Shown here: positions 8,933 to 18,909 of the stretch, piece after piece
Position numbering within the stretch: position 1 is the first letter of the stretch
How the letters are laid out: every line of letters begins with the position of its first letter
Source: JAQUTK01 sp963677415
GTDB taxonomy: Bacteria; Bacteroidota; Bacteroidia; Bacteroidales; JAQUTK01
DNA length: 64,000 bases
Assembly (NCBI GenBank): GCA_963677415.2
Contig: CAXXFJ010000038.1
Location: 1-64,000 of the forward strand
Direction: 5' to 3'
Made by a program: the position numbers and the translations under genes
The notes under the pieces: model-generated
Seen by the model: the letters and a program-made list of their open reading frames with translations, nothing else
Told to the model about the DNA's origin: nothing
Databases searched by the model: none

Positions 8933-11795
8933 ATGCCGAATAATAAGACCACGCTCCTGTTATTTATCCTCTTTTTATCTCTTTTCCGAGAGGCGGAAGG
9001 GCGTGAATTTCTGACTGATACGCCAAGATCTGACATTTCTCAAGTTGCAGTCTTACGTGTTGATAGTTCTCTGATTCATCAAAGTGACTTCAGTAAAGAC
9101 TCACTTGTAACACCTCCCCATCAAACAGATAGTTTGTCCCAAGCTATTCCTGCCGACAGTCTGATTGCTGACTCTATACAACTCACTTTGAAGAAAGATT
9201 CTATTGCTTCTCCTGTCAAAAAGAAGAGTGCACTGGATGCAGATGTGAATTTCACATCTGCTGATTCTGTGATTTTTACTGCTGACGGAGTTGCATTTAT
9301 GTATAAGAGTAGTGCTGTGAAATATAAAGATAAGACGTTGACCTCTGATCTTCTCCGTATGAATATGGATAGTAGTCTCGTTAATGCATACAGTCGTAAG
9401 GATTCTTCGGGTAAATATATTCAGAAACCTAAGTTTAATGACAATGGAACAGACTATGAGTCGGAAGGGATAAACTATAACTTTAAGACTGGAAAAGGTC
9501 TTATCCGGAATGTGGTGACTCAACAGGGAGAAGGATATGTGACCGGATACCAGACTAAGAAACAGACCAATAATGATCTTTTTATGATAGACGGAAGATA
9601 TACGACTTGTGATAATCATGAGCATCCTCATTTCTATTTTAATCTTACCAGAGCAAAAGTTCGACCTAAAAAATGGATAGTTACTGGTCCCGCCTATCTT
9701 GTGTTTGAAGATGTCCCTCTTCCGTTAGTATTACCTTTTGGCTTTTTTCCTTTTTCAGAAACCTACTCTTCGGGTATCCTTGTGCCAACCATTGCTGATG
9801 AGATGAGACGGGGATTTGGTTTGCGGGAAGGTGGATATTATTTTGCGATCAGTGATTATATGGATCTTTCTCTCACGGGAGAAATGTATACCAAGGGTTC
9901 ATGGGGGATTAATGCAGCTTCGAGATACAGGAAAAAATATAAGTATAGTGGCTCGTTTAATCTCTCCCGTATTGTTACTATAAATGGAGAAAAGAACATG
10001 CCGGATTATAGCGAGGCTACCGATTTCAGAATAGCATGGACACACCAACAAGATTCAAAAGCCAATCCATACAGAACTTTGTCCGCTAGTGTCAACTTTT
10101 CTACGAGCAGTTATGATCGCAATAATCTGAATAGTTATTATGATGCAAGTCGATTTACTTCCAATACAAAGAGTTCAAGTATCAATATCACCCAGCGTTT
10201 TGCTAACAATCCCCTCACTCTATCGATGAGTAGCAGTTTGAGTCAGCGTTCACAGGATAAGAGTTTGAGTCTCACCCTCCCTGATTTTACGATGACTGCC
10301 AGCAGTATCTATCCATTTAAACGAAAGAATGCGGTGGGGAGTGATCGTTGGTATGAAAAGATAAGAATGAGTTATTCCGGATATATTCGCAACAGCATCA
10401 ATACGAAAGAGAATTTGCTTTTTAAATCTTCACTGATTAAGGACTGGCGTAATGGTGTGCAACATAGTATCCCTGTCAGTGCTACTTTTAACCTGTTGAA
10501 GTATATTAATATTACTCCTTCTGTCAGCTATGTTGAACGATGGTACAGTAGCAAGATTGACAAATCATGGGATGCTTCTTCTAAGAAAGAGGTCATTGAT
10601 ACGGTATGGGGTTTTAACCGCGTCTACAACTACTCTGCATCCATCAGTGCTTCAACTAAATTGTATGGTTTTTACAAACCTCTCTCTTTTCTTGGAGGAA
10701 AGAGGATAGAGGCAATCCGTCATATGTTTACCCCAACGGTCAGCCTGAGTTCTACTCCGGACTTTGGAGCACACCGCTTTGGCTATTGGGATACATACAC
10801 CTATACGGATGACTCCGGTAAAGAGAGATCTGTAAATTATAGCCATTACAGCAATGGATTGTTTGGCTCACCAGGTCAAGGGAAGTCCGGAAATATAAAT
10901 ATGAGTTTTGCCAATAATGTGGAGATGAAACTGCGTCCATCAGCAAATGACACTTCCAATATTGCTAAAAAGATTAGTTTGATTGATAACTTCACGATGG
11001 GAGTCAGCTATAAACTTGGCAGCAGACTCTTTGAATTGGAGTGATATCAACGCTTCAATTCGACTTAAGTTGACCAAAGGATTTACTCTGAATCTGAGTG
11101 GTTTGTTTGAGACCTATACTTACGGATTGGATGATAATGGAAATCCAAGGAAAATTAATGTGACAGAGATGAAAAAGAATCACATCCCGGGTCGTCTTGT
11201 CAGTACAGGAACCTCATTTCTCCTATTCAATCTCTAATGAAACATTTAAGAAAAAAGAGAAGAAAACAGCCACTGTTGATACCGAAGAGGAGGATGCCCA
11301 ATTGGAAGATCTTGTAGATGAGCAAGGGAATGCCCTGACCGAAGAAGCTCTGGCAAATAGGAAACAACTGAAAGATGCAGAGGAAAATAAAAAAAACAAA
11401 CAACAGTTGAATCCAGATGGTTATCTGCCATTCAGTTTTCCTTGGAATGTAGGGTTTAGTTATTCAATGCACTATGGGAAAGCGGATTTTAACAAGTCAA
11501 AGATGTATTATAATATGGCAATAACGCACAGTCTGGGTCTTTCCTGCCAGTATTACTCCAACGCCAAAATGGCGCCTTACTGCGAGTGGTAACTTTGACT
11601 TTGAAACTAAGAAACTTGCTTATATGTCTTGTGGGAGTAACCCGTGACCTCCATTGCTGGTCTATGTCTGCTAATTTTGTACCAGTAGGTCCTTATAAAT
11701 CGTACTTCTTTACAGTAAGTATAAACTCTTCCATGTTGAAAGATGTGAAGTATGAACAGCGTAGCAATTACAATGATAATGTACATTGGTATTGA
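8933..11795 (+). pseudogene. lptD: LptD-like LPS-assembly outer-membrane protein, four frameshifts
   Basis: The LptD family inserts lipopolysaccharide into the outer leaflet of the outer membrane. A signal peptide and Ser/Asp-rich linker are followed by an OstA-like domain (about residues 100-230, SADSVIFTADGVAFMYKSS). The large barrel domain begins with GPAYLVFEDVPLPLVLPFGF and ends WSMSANFVPVGPYKSYFFTV...NDNVHWY. The frame is broken four times by one extra base: AAA at 11012-11014, TTT at 11217-11219, CC at 11543-11544 and GGG at 11633-11635. Without them the span is 2859 bases, 952 residues, a normal length for the family. The frame downstream of each lesion is fully protein-like, so these are recent or artefactual. 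Confidence 0.85.
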
Positions 11796-11844
11796 TATTT
11801 TCGTTATTGGGTCTAAATGATCTGCCTTTTCTATAAGAATATGG

Positions 11845-11896
11845 TTAAACAGCAAACATCCGCTCTTTTTATGAAGAGCGGATGTTTGCTGTTTAA
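11845..11896. terminator. 23-bp perfect inverted repeat between convergent genes
   Basis: Bases 11845-11867 and 11874-11896 are exact reverse complements (23 bp) around a 6-nt loop. It lies between the ends of lptD-like (+) and ung (-) and most simply acts as a bidirectional terminator. Neither side has a long T tract. Confidence 0.65.
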
Positions 11897-11955
11897 TAAT
11901 CAGGTAATTGTTTTCAAGGAATAGCTAAGAAAGCTGTTTCTTTGACGATTTTTCT

Positions 11956-12618
11956 TTACCATTGGATTGGTTGGATGCCGTTTTGTACCAAGTATTCGTT
12001 TGTTTTTGAGAAGTGTTTGCTTCCGAAGAATCCCCGATATGCTGAAAGAGGAGAGGGGTGAGCGGAAGAAAGCACAAGATGTTTACTCTTGTCAATGAAT
12101 TGCCCTTTACGTTGTGCATAAGCCCCCCATAGTAGAAACACAAGATGCTTTTTGTCATTAGCCAACTGATGGATGACCGCATCAGTAAACTCTTCCCATC
12201 CTTTGTTTTGATGAGACCCGGCCTGATGTGCACGAACGGTCAAAGTGGCATTAAGTAATAGAACTCCCTGAGAAGCCCATCGTTGCAGATTGCCTGATGC
12301 AGGAGTTGCGATGCCGAGATCTGATCGGATCTCTTTGTATATATTTATCAGAGAAGGCGGTATATCAACGCCATCGTTGACAGAGAAACATAATCCATGA
12401 GCTTGTCCCTGTTCGTGATAGGGATCTTGTCCCAATATCACAACTTTTACATGGTCATAAGGACATTGGTCGAAAGCATTGAAAATTAATTTGCCGGGAG
12501 GATATACAGTGCTGTTTTTATGCTCCTCCTTTACAAACTGAACCAGGTTGGTAAAGTAGTCCTTCTCAAATTCGTCTTGAAGGCGTTCTTTCCAACCTGA
12601 TGCTATATTCACATTCAT
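11956..12618 (-). CDS. ung: Uracil-DNA glycosylase, family 1
   Basis: A 220-residue DNA repair enzyme that excises uracil from DNA. The water-activating loop GQDPYHEQGQAHGLCFS and the C-terminal HPSPLSAYRGFFG loop (catalytic His and minor-groove intercalation region) are both intact. LLNATLTVRAHQAGSH is the conserved uracil-recognition stretch. The start MNVNIASGWKERL is chosen; an in-frame ATG 17 codons upstream lies inside asnA. It begins 20 nt after the asnA stop on the same strand, so the two are probably an operon. Confidence 0.96.
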   Translation of the reverse strand: MNVNIASGWKERLQDEFEKDYFTNLVQFVKEEHKNSTVYPPGKLIFNAFDQCPYDHVKVVILGQDPYHEQGQAHGLCFSVNDGVDIPPSLINIYKEIRSDLGIATPASGNLQRWASQGVLLLNATLTVRAHQAGSHQNKGWEEFTDAVIHQLANDKKHLVFLLWGAYAQRKGQFIDKSKHLVLSSAHPSPLSAYRGFFGSKHFSKTNEYLVQNGIQPIQW

Positions 12619-12638
12619 CTTATTGATGCACGCATGTG

Positions 12639-13676
12639 TTAAATCAAAGGGATACCTGCTTCCATGCAATCGCGGCGCATATCATCCGGCCATAAACTAG
12701 CCTGGATTTCTCCGATATGTGCTTTGCGTAGATAAAACATGCATAGACGTGATTGACCAATTCCTCCACCGATAGAAAGAGGGAGTGTATCATTGAGGAG
12801 TCTTTGGTGAAAATACAGAGACTTACGATCTTCATTGCCAGCCAATTTCAGCTGACGCAACAAGGCTTCTTTATCCACACGAATGCCCATTGAAGAGAGT
12901 TCCAAAGAACGTCCTAATACATCATCCCAAAATAATAAGTCGCCATTAAGCCCTGGCAATCCGTTGTCACCGATTGTTGTCCAATCGTCGTAGTCCGGTG
13001 CGCGTCCATCATGCTTTTTCCCATCTCCTAGCTCACAACCTATTCCAATAATGAAGACCGCTTTATGTTCCTTTGTAATCAGGTCTTCGCGTTCTTTTGG
13101 TGTAGTATTTGGATATAGTATTCTTAGCTCTTCTGCATGTATAAAGAAGAGATTTTCTGGAAGTATGGGGTAGATCTCAGGATAGCATTCGTACACAAGA
13201 TACTCAGTTCTCTTGATTGCAGCGTATATTTTGCAAACCGTTTCTTTCAGATATTCAATTGTCCGATCCTTCGGCCCAATGTGTCTTTCCCAGTCCCACT
13301 GGTCCACATAAAGTGAGTGGAGGTTTCCTAACTCTTCATCTGCCCGGATTGCATTCATGTCAGTATAAATACCAAAACCCTCTTCAATGTTATAGTCGGC
13401 GAGAGTAAGCCTTTTCCATTTGGCCAGAGAGTGTACTACTTCTGCCTTTGCATCATGAAGATCCTTTACAGGAAAGTTCACAGCTCTTTCACTTCCATTA
13501 AGGTCATCATTGATTCCCGTTCCTTTCAAAACGAAAAGAGGGGCAGTTACCCGTCTCAAACGTAGTTCAGAAGCCAGATTACCTTGAAAAGACTCTTTTA
13601 TACTTTGGATCCCCAGTTCAGTTTGCTGGAGATTCAAGATTGCTTTATATTCTAGAGGTCTAATTAAATAACTCAT
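12639..13676 (-). CDS. asnA: Aspartate-ammonia ligase
   Basis: A 345-residue ATP-dependent asparagine synthetase that uses ammonia and resembles class II aminoacyl-tRNA synthetases. Diagnostic stretches are seen: RVTAPLFVLKGTGINDDLNG, WKRLTLADYNIEEGFGIYTD, LYVDQWDWER, GRAPDYDDWTT and the C-terminal GGGIGQSRLCMFYLRKAHIG. Length matches E. coli AsnA (330). The start MSYLIRPLEYK is chosen over an upstream in-frame start at 13757. A -7-like TATCTTTG lies upstream on the minus strand. ung follows 20 nt downstream. Confidence 0.96.
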   Translation of the reverse strand: MSYLIRPLEYKAILNLQQTELGIQSIKESFQGNLASELRLRRVTAPLFVLKGTGINDDLNGSERAVNFPVKDLHDAKAEVVHSLAKWKRLTLADYNIEEGFGIYTDMNAIRADEELGNLHSLYVDQWDWERHIGPKDRTIEYLKETVCKIYAAIKRTEYLVYECYPEIYPILPENLFFIHAEELRILYPNTTPKEREDLITKEHKAVFIIGIGCELGDGKKHDGRAPDYDDWTTIGDNGLPGLNGDLLFWDDVLGRSLELSSMGIRVDKEALLRQLKLAGNEDRKSLYFHQRLLNDTLPLSIGGGIGQSRLCMFYLRKAHIGEIQASLWPDDMRRDCMEAGIPLI

Positions 13677-14107
13677 AATACTTTGTATGTTTAATAATTC
13701 TGACAAAGATATAATTAGCTTGTTACATTCTCGTAGTTTAACCCCAAAAATTTGCACGTTGATATAATATTCTTTCTTATTACTGCACTATGAATAATTC
13801 GTGATTTCTCAAAAAAACTGATAGTCAGACGAGATTTTATTGCGAGGGAATATATATTGACTATTGACATATAATTGAAAATGGATATCTCATTGTACAA
13901 ACTAAGAAGTCTTTTTCTGCGATTTTGTCAGAAAACATGACATAACACTTTTCTGATTGAACTTCTTTCTGTCAAAAGATTACTGGAAGAGAGTTTAGCA
14001 TATCTGGCATTTTGTTTGTTAAATGAATATCGAGCAGTCTGAAAGATTGAATACAACAGAACGGACAGCTTCCAATTGGATATTAATAAATGATTATATA
14101 CTAGATT
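13677..14107. other. Intergenic region between divergent asnA and dnaK
   Basis: These 431 bases hold no supported gene. An 8-bp inverted repeat TCAGAAAA/TTTTCTGA lies at 13928-13956. No CIRCE element and no clear TTTG/TAnnTTTG pair for dnaK was found, so the control of dnaK cannot be read here. Confidence 0.5.
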
Positions 14108-16018
14108 ATGGGAAAGATTATTGGAATTGACTTAGGAACAACAAACTCATGTGTTGCTGTTTTGGAAGGTAACGAACCAATCGTTATTGCAAACTCAGAA
14201 GGTAAACGTACTACTCCTTCTATTGTAGCCTTTATTGAAGGCGGTGAACGTAAAGTCGGAGATCCTGCAAAGCGTCAGGCTATCACTAACCCAAAACGTA
14301 CTATCTATTCAATTAAACGCTTCATGGGTGAATCATTTGATCAGGTAGCAAAGGAAATCTCACATATGCCATACGATGTTAAGAAAGGTGACAACAATAC
14401 TCCGCGAGTAGATATTGATGGACGTCTTTTTACTCCGCAGGAGATTTCTGCAATGATTCTTCAGAAAATGAAAAAAACAGCTGAAGATTACCTTGGACAA
14501 GAAGTAACAGAGGCCGTGATTACAGTGCCTGCATATTTCAGTGACTCACAAAGACAAGCTACTAAAGAAGCTGGTGAGATTGCCGGATTGAAAGTTCGTC
14601 GTATCGTCAATGAGCCAACAGCTGCATCTTTGGCTTATGGCTTGGATAAGACACATAAAGATATGAAGATTGCCGTATTTGACTTGGGTGGTGGTACATT
14701 TGATATCTCTATCCTGGAATTGGGAGAGGGTGTCTTTGAAGTGAAATCAACCAATGGTGATACTCATCTCGGTGGTGACGACTTTGATCAGGTAATAATT
14801 GACTGGTTGGCAGAAGACTTCAAGGCTGAAGAGGGAGTTGACTTACGAAAAGATCCTATGGCATTGCAACGTTTGAAAGAAGCTGCAGAGAAAGCAAAAA
14901 TAGAGTTGTCAAGCACTACAACTTCAGAAATCAACTTGCCGTATATCATGCCGGTGAATGGAATGCCTAAGCATTTAGTGAAGACTTTAACCCGTGCAAA
15001 GTTTGAGGCTTTGGCTGACAAACTGATTCAGTCTACTATTGAACCTTGCCGTAAGGCAATGAAAGATGCCGGTTTGACAAATTCCGATATTGATGAAGTT
15101 ATTCTTGTCGGTGGTTCAACCCGTATTCCTGCTGTACAGGCAATAGTCGAGAAATTTTTTGGAAAAACCCCTTCTAAGGGAGTGAATCCAGATGAGGTGG
15201 TTGCTGTAGGAGCTGCAATTCAGGGAGGCGTTTTATCAGGAGAAGTGAAAGATGTATTGTTGCTTGATGTGACTCCTCTTTCTCTGGGTCTGGAGACATT
15301 TGGTGGAGTAATGACAAGATTGATCGAATCAAATACTACTATACCAACTAAAAAGTCAGAGGTCTTCTCAACAGCATCAGACAATCAGCCGAGTGTGCAG
15401 ATTAATGTTTTGCAAGGTGAACGTCCGTTGGCAAAGGATAATAAGCAGATTGGTGTTTTCAACTTGGATAATTTACCTTCTGCTCCTCGCGGAGTACCAC
15501 AGATTGAAGTTACTTTTGATATTGATGCTAATGGTATTCTGAAGGTTTCAGCAAAGGATAAAGCTACAGGTAAGGAACAAAGTATCCGTATTGAAGCCTC
15601 CTCTGGCTTGACAGATGCAGAAATAAAGCGTATGAAAGATGAGGCTACTGCTAATGCGGATGCTGACGCTAAGGAGAAAGAGAGAATTGAGAAGATTAAT
15701 CAGGCTGATGGAATGATTTTTCAAACAGAGAAACAGTTAAATGAGTTTGGCGACAAACTTCCAGCTGATAAGAAGGCTCCTATTGATGCTGCTCTTGCTA
15801 AATTAAAAGAGGCTCACAAGGCTCAGGATATTTCTGCAATAGATGCTGCAATGGCTGAACTAAACAATGTATTCCATGCTGCAAGTCAGGAAATGTATAA
15901 TGCTCAGGGTGCAGGAGCTTCTCAACAACCAGGTGCTCAACAACAGTCAGAAGGACCTGATTCTTCTTCCAATGGAGGAGACAATGTGACAGATGTGGAT
16001 TTTGAAGAGGTAAAATAA
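14108..16018 (+). CDS. dnaK: Chaperone protein DnaK (Hsp70)
   Basis: A 636-residue Hsp70 chaperone. The nucleotide-binding domain has phosphate-1 GIDLGTTNSCVAV, AYFSDSQRQATKEAGEIAGL, phosphate-2 VFDLGGGTFDISIL and adenosine motif VILVGGSTRIPAVQ. The interdomain linker DVLLLDVTPLSLG comes at about residue 384, then the substrate-binding beta domain and helical lid. A Gln/Gly/Ser-rich tail ends VTDVDFEEVK, the usual EEVK-type C-terminus. There is no dnaJ or grpE next to it. A strong terminator follows. Confidence 0.98.
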   Translation: MGKIIGIDLGTTNSCVAVLEGNEPIVIANSEGKRTTPSIVAFIEGGERKVGDPAKRQAITNPKRTIYSIKRFMGESFDQVAKEISHMPYDVKKGDNNTPRVDIDGRLFTPQEISAMILQKMKKTAEDYLGQEVTEAVITVPAYFSDSQRQATKEAGEIAGLKVRRIVNEPTAASLAYGLDKTHKDMKIAVFDLGGGTFDISILELGEGVFEVKSTNGDTHLGGDDFDQVIIDWLAEDFKAEEGVDLRKDPMALQRLKEAAEKAKIELSSTTTSEINLPYIMPVNGMPKHLVKTLTRAKFEALADKLIQSTIEPCRKAMKDAGLTNSDIDEVILVGGSTRIPAVQAIVEKFFGKTPSKGVNPDEVVAVGAAIQGGVLSGEVKDVLLLDVTPLSLGLETFGGVMTRLIESNTTIPTKKSEVFSTASDNQPSVQINVLQGERPLAKDNKQIGVFNLDNLPSAPRGVPQIEVTFDIDANGILKVSAKDKATGKEQSIRIEASSGLTDAEIKRMKDEATANADADAKEKERIEKINQADGMIFQTEKQLNEFGDKLPADKKAPIDAALAKLKEAHKAQDISAIDAAMAELNNVFHAASQEMYNAQGAGASQQPGAQQQSEGPDSSSNGGDNVTDVDFEEVK

Positions 16019-16045
16019 AAGATTATCAGATTTCCTTTTATAGAT

Positions 16046-16083
16046 AAAGAAGGGGCTGTCTCAGACGAGACAGCCCCTTCTTT
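16046..16083. terminator. Bidirectional terminator between dnaK and sensor kinase
   Basis: A perfect 17-bp stem (16046-16062 with 16067-16083) around an AGAC tetraloop, with A and T runs on the outer sides. It can end both dnaK (+) and the convergent kinase operon (-). Confidence 0.9.
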
Positions 16084-16137
16084 ATTTGGACGAAGAAACG
16101 ATTTAGTATTATCTCATCCGTATGTTTTTGGGTAAAA

Positions 16138-17202
16138 TTAGTTGTTTTCGCTTGGTCTGAGAGGTAGAGTAAACCAGAAAGTAGAACCTTCGCCTAATGT
16201 CGAGAAAACACCAATTGTGCCACCCATATGTAATATAATACTCTTGCAAAGTGGGAGACCAAGTCCAGATCCTTGCACAAAAGGATCAATCTTCTCAAAA
16301 CGATTGAAAATGATAGATTGTTTATCTTTCTCAACACCAATACCGGTATCCTTAATAAAGAAAAGATACTGACCTTTAGCCGTTTGCCTGAAGCTGAGTA
16401 CTATTGAACCGGATTCAGTGAATTTTGCTGCATTTGAAATCAAGTTTTGGAAAACTTGGCGTAGATGATCAGCATCTGTATACATAAGGCAATCTTCAAT
16501 TTGGTTTTCACAAGAGATAGTAATTGGTTTATCTCCAATTTGTTCCTTTGCATATTCGACCAAGTTCTTAAAAAGCATCTGTAACTCAACTTCTGTATAA
16601 TTGAATTTGGCTGTTCCTGCATCAATCTTTGCCAGCTCAAGAATGCTACTGATCATATGCATCAGGAGCTCGTTGTTCTTGTGTATTAGCTCACCGTATA
16701 AAACTTTCTCTGACTGATCATCTGTAATGGTTAGTACATTTGAGAAACCTACAATTGCATTTAGTGGCGTTCTGATCTCATGACTTATGTTGGCAAGAAA
16801 AATATCCTTATCTTTATTTGCTTTTTCTGCTTCATCTTTTGCTTTGTCCAATGCAATCTCACTCTCTTTCTGTTCATCAATATTCATTGATACTCCGACG
16901 GCCATTGCTTTATTTTCTTTTTTGTTGTACTCCATAAGGAATATGTCTATATGGACCCAGTGGTATCTACCGTCTTTGTATAAGATACGAATATCTTTTC
17001 GTAGCGGAGTGGTATCTCCATTTCGCATGTTTTCTCTATGTTTCAGAATGTCGTCTCTGTCTTGTTCCAATACATTTGCATAAACGGGCAGCTTATTGAT
17101 AGTTTGAGTGTCATTCATATTATTAAACCATGATCTGGTTGACATTCCCTGCTCGGTATAAAGATCGTAAAAGCCAATACCAACATTAGAAGAGTTTGAC
17201 AC
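16138..17202 (-). CDS. Histidine kinase, PAS and kinase half of an interrupted sensor kinase
   Basis: This reading frame holds a PAS/PAC domain (GVSMNIDEQKESE end motif) and a complete kinase core: H-box FLANISHEIRTPLNAIVGFS, N-box VFQNLISNAAKF, G1 IKDTGIGVEKD and G2 GSGLGLPLCKSI. There is no receiver domain. It is in the same frame as the upstream open frame (17227-18909), from which one TAA codon at 17227-17229 and eight sense codons separate it. The start given is a GTG after that stop and may not be used. Intended product: the second half of a 923-residue membrane sensor kinase paralogous to the next gene upstream. Whether a free cytoplasmic kinase is made by re-initiation is unknown. Confidence 0.8.
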   Translation of the reverse strand: MSNSSNVGIGFYDLYTEQGMSTRSWFNNMNDTQTINKLPVYANVLEQDRDDILKHRENMRNGDTTPLRKDIRILYKDGRYHWVHIDIFLMEYNKKENKAMAVGVSMNIDEQKESEIALDKAKDEAEKANKDKDIFLANISHEIRTPLNAIVGFSNVLTITDDQSEKVLYGELIHKNNELLMHMISSILELAKIDAGTAKFNYTEVELQMLFKNLVEYAKEQIGDKPITISCENQIEDCLMYTDADHLRQVFQNLISNAAKFTESGSIVLSFRQTAKGQYLFFIKDTGIGVEKDKQSIIFNRFEKIDPFVQGSGLGLPLCKSIILHMGGTIGVFSTLGEGSTFWFTLPLRPSENN

Positions 17203-17226
17203 AAAGTGGAAAAGGCTTTCGAAGCG

Positions 17227-18909
17227 TTAAGTTTCTTCACGTTCTTTGAATAGTTTCGACTGGTCAACAAGAATCACGATAAAACCATTTGGCTGTCCAT
17301 GCTCATCTTTGATATGACTCACTAAAATCTGCAGGAATATCTTGTTAGAGAAACTGTATCTAGAGATTAAACCAGAAGGATCCACTATAATTTCGGTATT
17401 TATATCTTCATATTTCAAAACGTTGTCTTTCAGAGAACTTGGTATGTATTTGGATTGAAAGAAATTGTCGCTCAGTATTGCTCCCACCGAATCGTCTTTA
17501 GCAATCTTCATTTGACAAAGTCCTTCTTTATCGAAAATATAAAGGCTCATCGAGGCATTTGTGTAAATATCCTTCAAATCATCATACATTTTTATATACC
17601 TGTGATATAATCTTTCCTTCTCTTTCGCATAATAGCGGTTGCGAATGATATGAAAAGATGCCACCAATATGAGTATGAGAAAACCGAGAGTAACTAATAA
17701 CTCTGTTTCATATTGTTTGAAGAAAGTGGGCTGTACATTAATATAGATTACATTGTCGAGAGTTTTTGCTTTTTTTGTCAGTTCGAAAGTCCTTACAGCC
17801 AAATCGTTCAATTGAATGTTCCCTTTTCTAACTGTATCGAAAGGAATTTTGCTTGGAGCTTCTCCTCCTAGAACCCTACTGATAATGTCGGATGTTCTAA
17901 TAGCACATTCATCAAGAGAATAGTTAAAACTTCCTATATTTCTCAGTGCAGATTTTCTTTCTGTCAAAGAAAAGAGAGGTGCTTTGAATTTATAAATGAA
18001 AATAGAGTCAAGATTGTTATCACCGAGAATACTATATGATCCACTAAAATTCAAGGAATTGGTAATGAAGACTTTGTTTGTAGTAGAATTCTTTGAAGAC
18101 ATTAGGAGGCTATCTGTATTATAGGGAGTCAGATAGACTGCTTTGAACTTTATATCAGGAGCTAATTGTTTCAATTCCTGACGAATTTTACGTTCCACAT
18201 AGGCCGATCTTGGATAGTATGCGTCGATATATGAAATTTCTTTCAGGTCAGGGTAGAAGACTTGAATCATTTCAAGAGATTTTCTGATATTCGAAGGTTC
18301 TATCACAGCTGTTAGATTCAGTTTGTCTTTCTTACCTTTAGAACTTGTGAAGAAAGCTGCATCTTTCAGTGATATTAAAGATTTATAATTTAAATTTTTG
18401 CCCGGGACGAATGCTTCACTACTGATAGAGTCACTTGTGCAACAAGCAATCACAGGAATAGAACCCCAGTCTCCGATTGAGTCTTCAAGAGTACGGAAAT
18501 TTTGAAGAATTTCATCCCCTATAAAGATCATTAATAGTGGTTTCTGGTATTCTTTCTTAAAGGGCGAAGATAAACGTTTGTAATCATCTCTTTCTATAGT
18601 GCTATCACTGCTTGTGCCAACTTGAAAGGCAGAGCGGAATGAGGCAATTAGTGAAGGTTCATCACTAATCTTATCGATACTCAAGTAGCTAATTACGGTT
18701 CTTAGTGAAGGGAAATTAGCATAAACTTGATTCTCAATCTTCTTAGCTAGCGATGTGGACCATGAAATATCGCTGCTGAACGAGCTAATAATCAATATAT
18801 AATTGCTATCCGCATATTCCTGAGTGTTGAGATCAAACTTATCAGACTGTTGTGCATATCCTGGCTGTATACAGAATAAAAGAAGAAATAAGAATCTAAT
18901 CGTTTTCAT
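17227..18909 (-). CDS. Membrane sensor half of an interrupted sensor kinase (ABC-sub-bind type)
   Basis: About 560 residues: a signal peptide (ending GYAQ) and a periplasmic region of about 370 residues resembling the ABC-transporter substrate-binding-like fold found in sensor kinases (YILIISSFSSDISW..., LLMIFIGDEILQNF). A membrane helix follows (LLVTLGFLILILVASFHII), then a PAS-like cytoplasmic segment ending FKEREET-stop. The stop TAA interrupts a frame that continues into the kinase half. The start is ATG at 18909, which overlaps the upstream kinase stop as ATGA and is preceded by AGGAGG, a clear Shine-Dalgarno site. It is therefore translationally coupled to the upstream kinase. It is a close architectural paralogue of that protein without the receiver domain. 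Confidence 0.8.
   Translation of the reverse strand: MKTIRFLFLLLFCIQPGYAQQSDKFDLNTQEYADSNYILIISSFSSDISWSTSLAKKIENQVYANFPSLRTVISYLSIDKISDEPSLIASFRSAFQVGTSSDSTIERDDYKRLSSPFKKEYQKPLLMIFIGDEILQNFRTLEDSIGDWGSIPVIACCTSDSISSEAFVPGKNLNYKSLISLKDAAFFTSSKGKKDKLNLTAVIEPSNIRKSLEMIQVFYPDLKEISYIDAYYPRSAYVERKIRQELKQLAPDIKFKAVYLTPYNTDSLLMSSKNSTTNKVFITNSLNFSGSYSILGDNNLDSIFIYKFKAPLFSLTERKSALRNIGSFNYSLDECAIRTSDIISRVLGGEAPSKIPFDTVRKGNIQLNDLAVRTFELTKKAKTLDNVIYINVQPTFFKQYETELLVTLGFLILILVASFHIIRNRYYAKEKERLYHRYIKMYDDLKDIYTNASMSLYIFDKEGLCQMKIAKDDSVGAILSDNFFQSKYIPSSLKDNVLKYEDINTEIIVDPSGLISRYSFSNKIFLQILVSHIKDEHGQPNGFIVILVDQSKLFKEREET

Noticed and set aside
9101..9631. A 176-codon minus-strand frame inside the LptD-like gene
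   Set aside because: It is antisense to strongly conserved coding sequence and has no family features.
13928..13956. 8-bp inverted repeat upstream of dnaK as a heat-shock operator
   Set aside because: It is A/T-rich, does not match CIRCE or another known operator, and is far from the start codon.
17227..17229. Recoded stop codon (selenocysteine or pyrrolysine) in the sensor kinase
   Set aside because: The codon is TAA, which neither system uses, and no recoding structure is seen.
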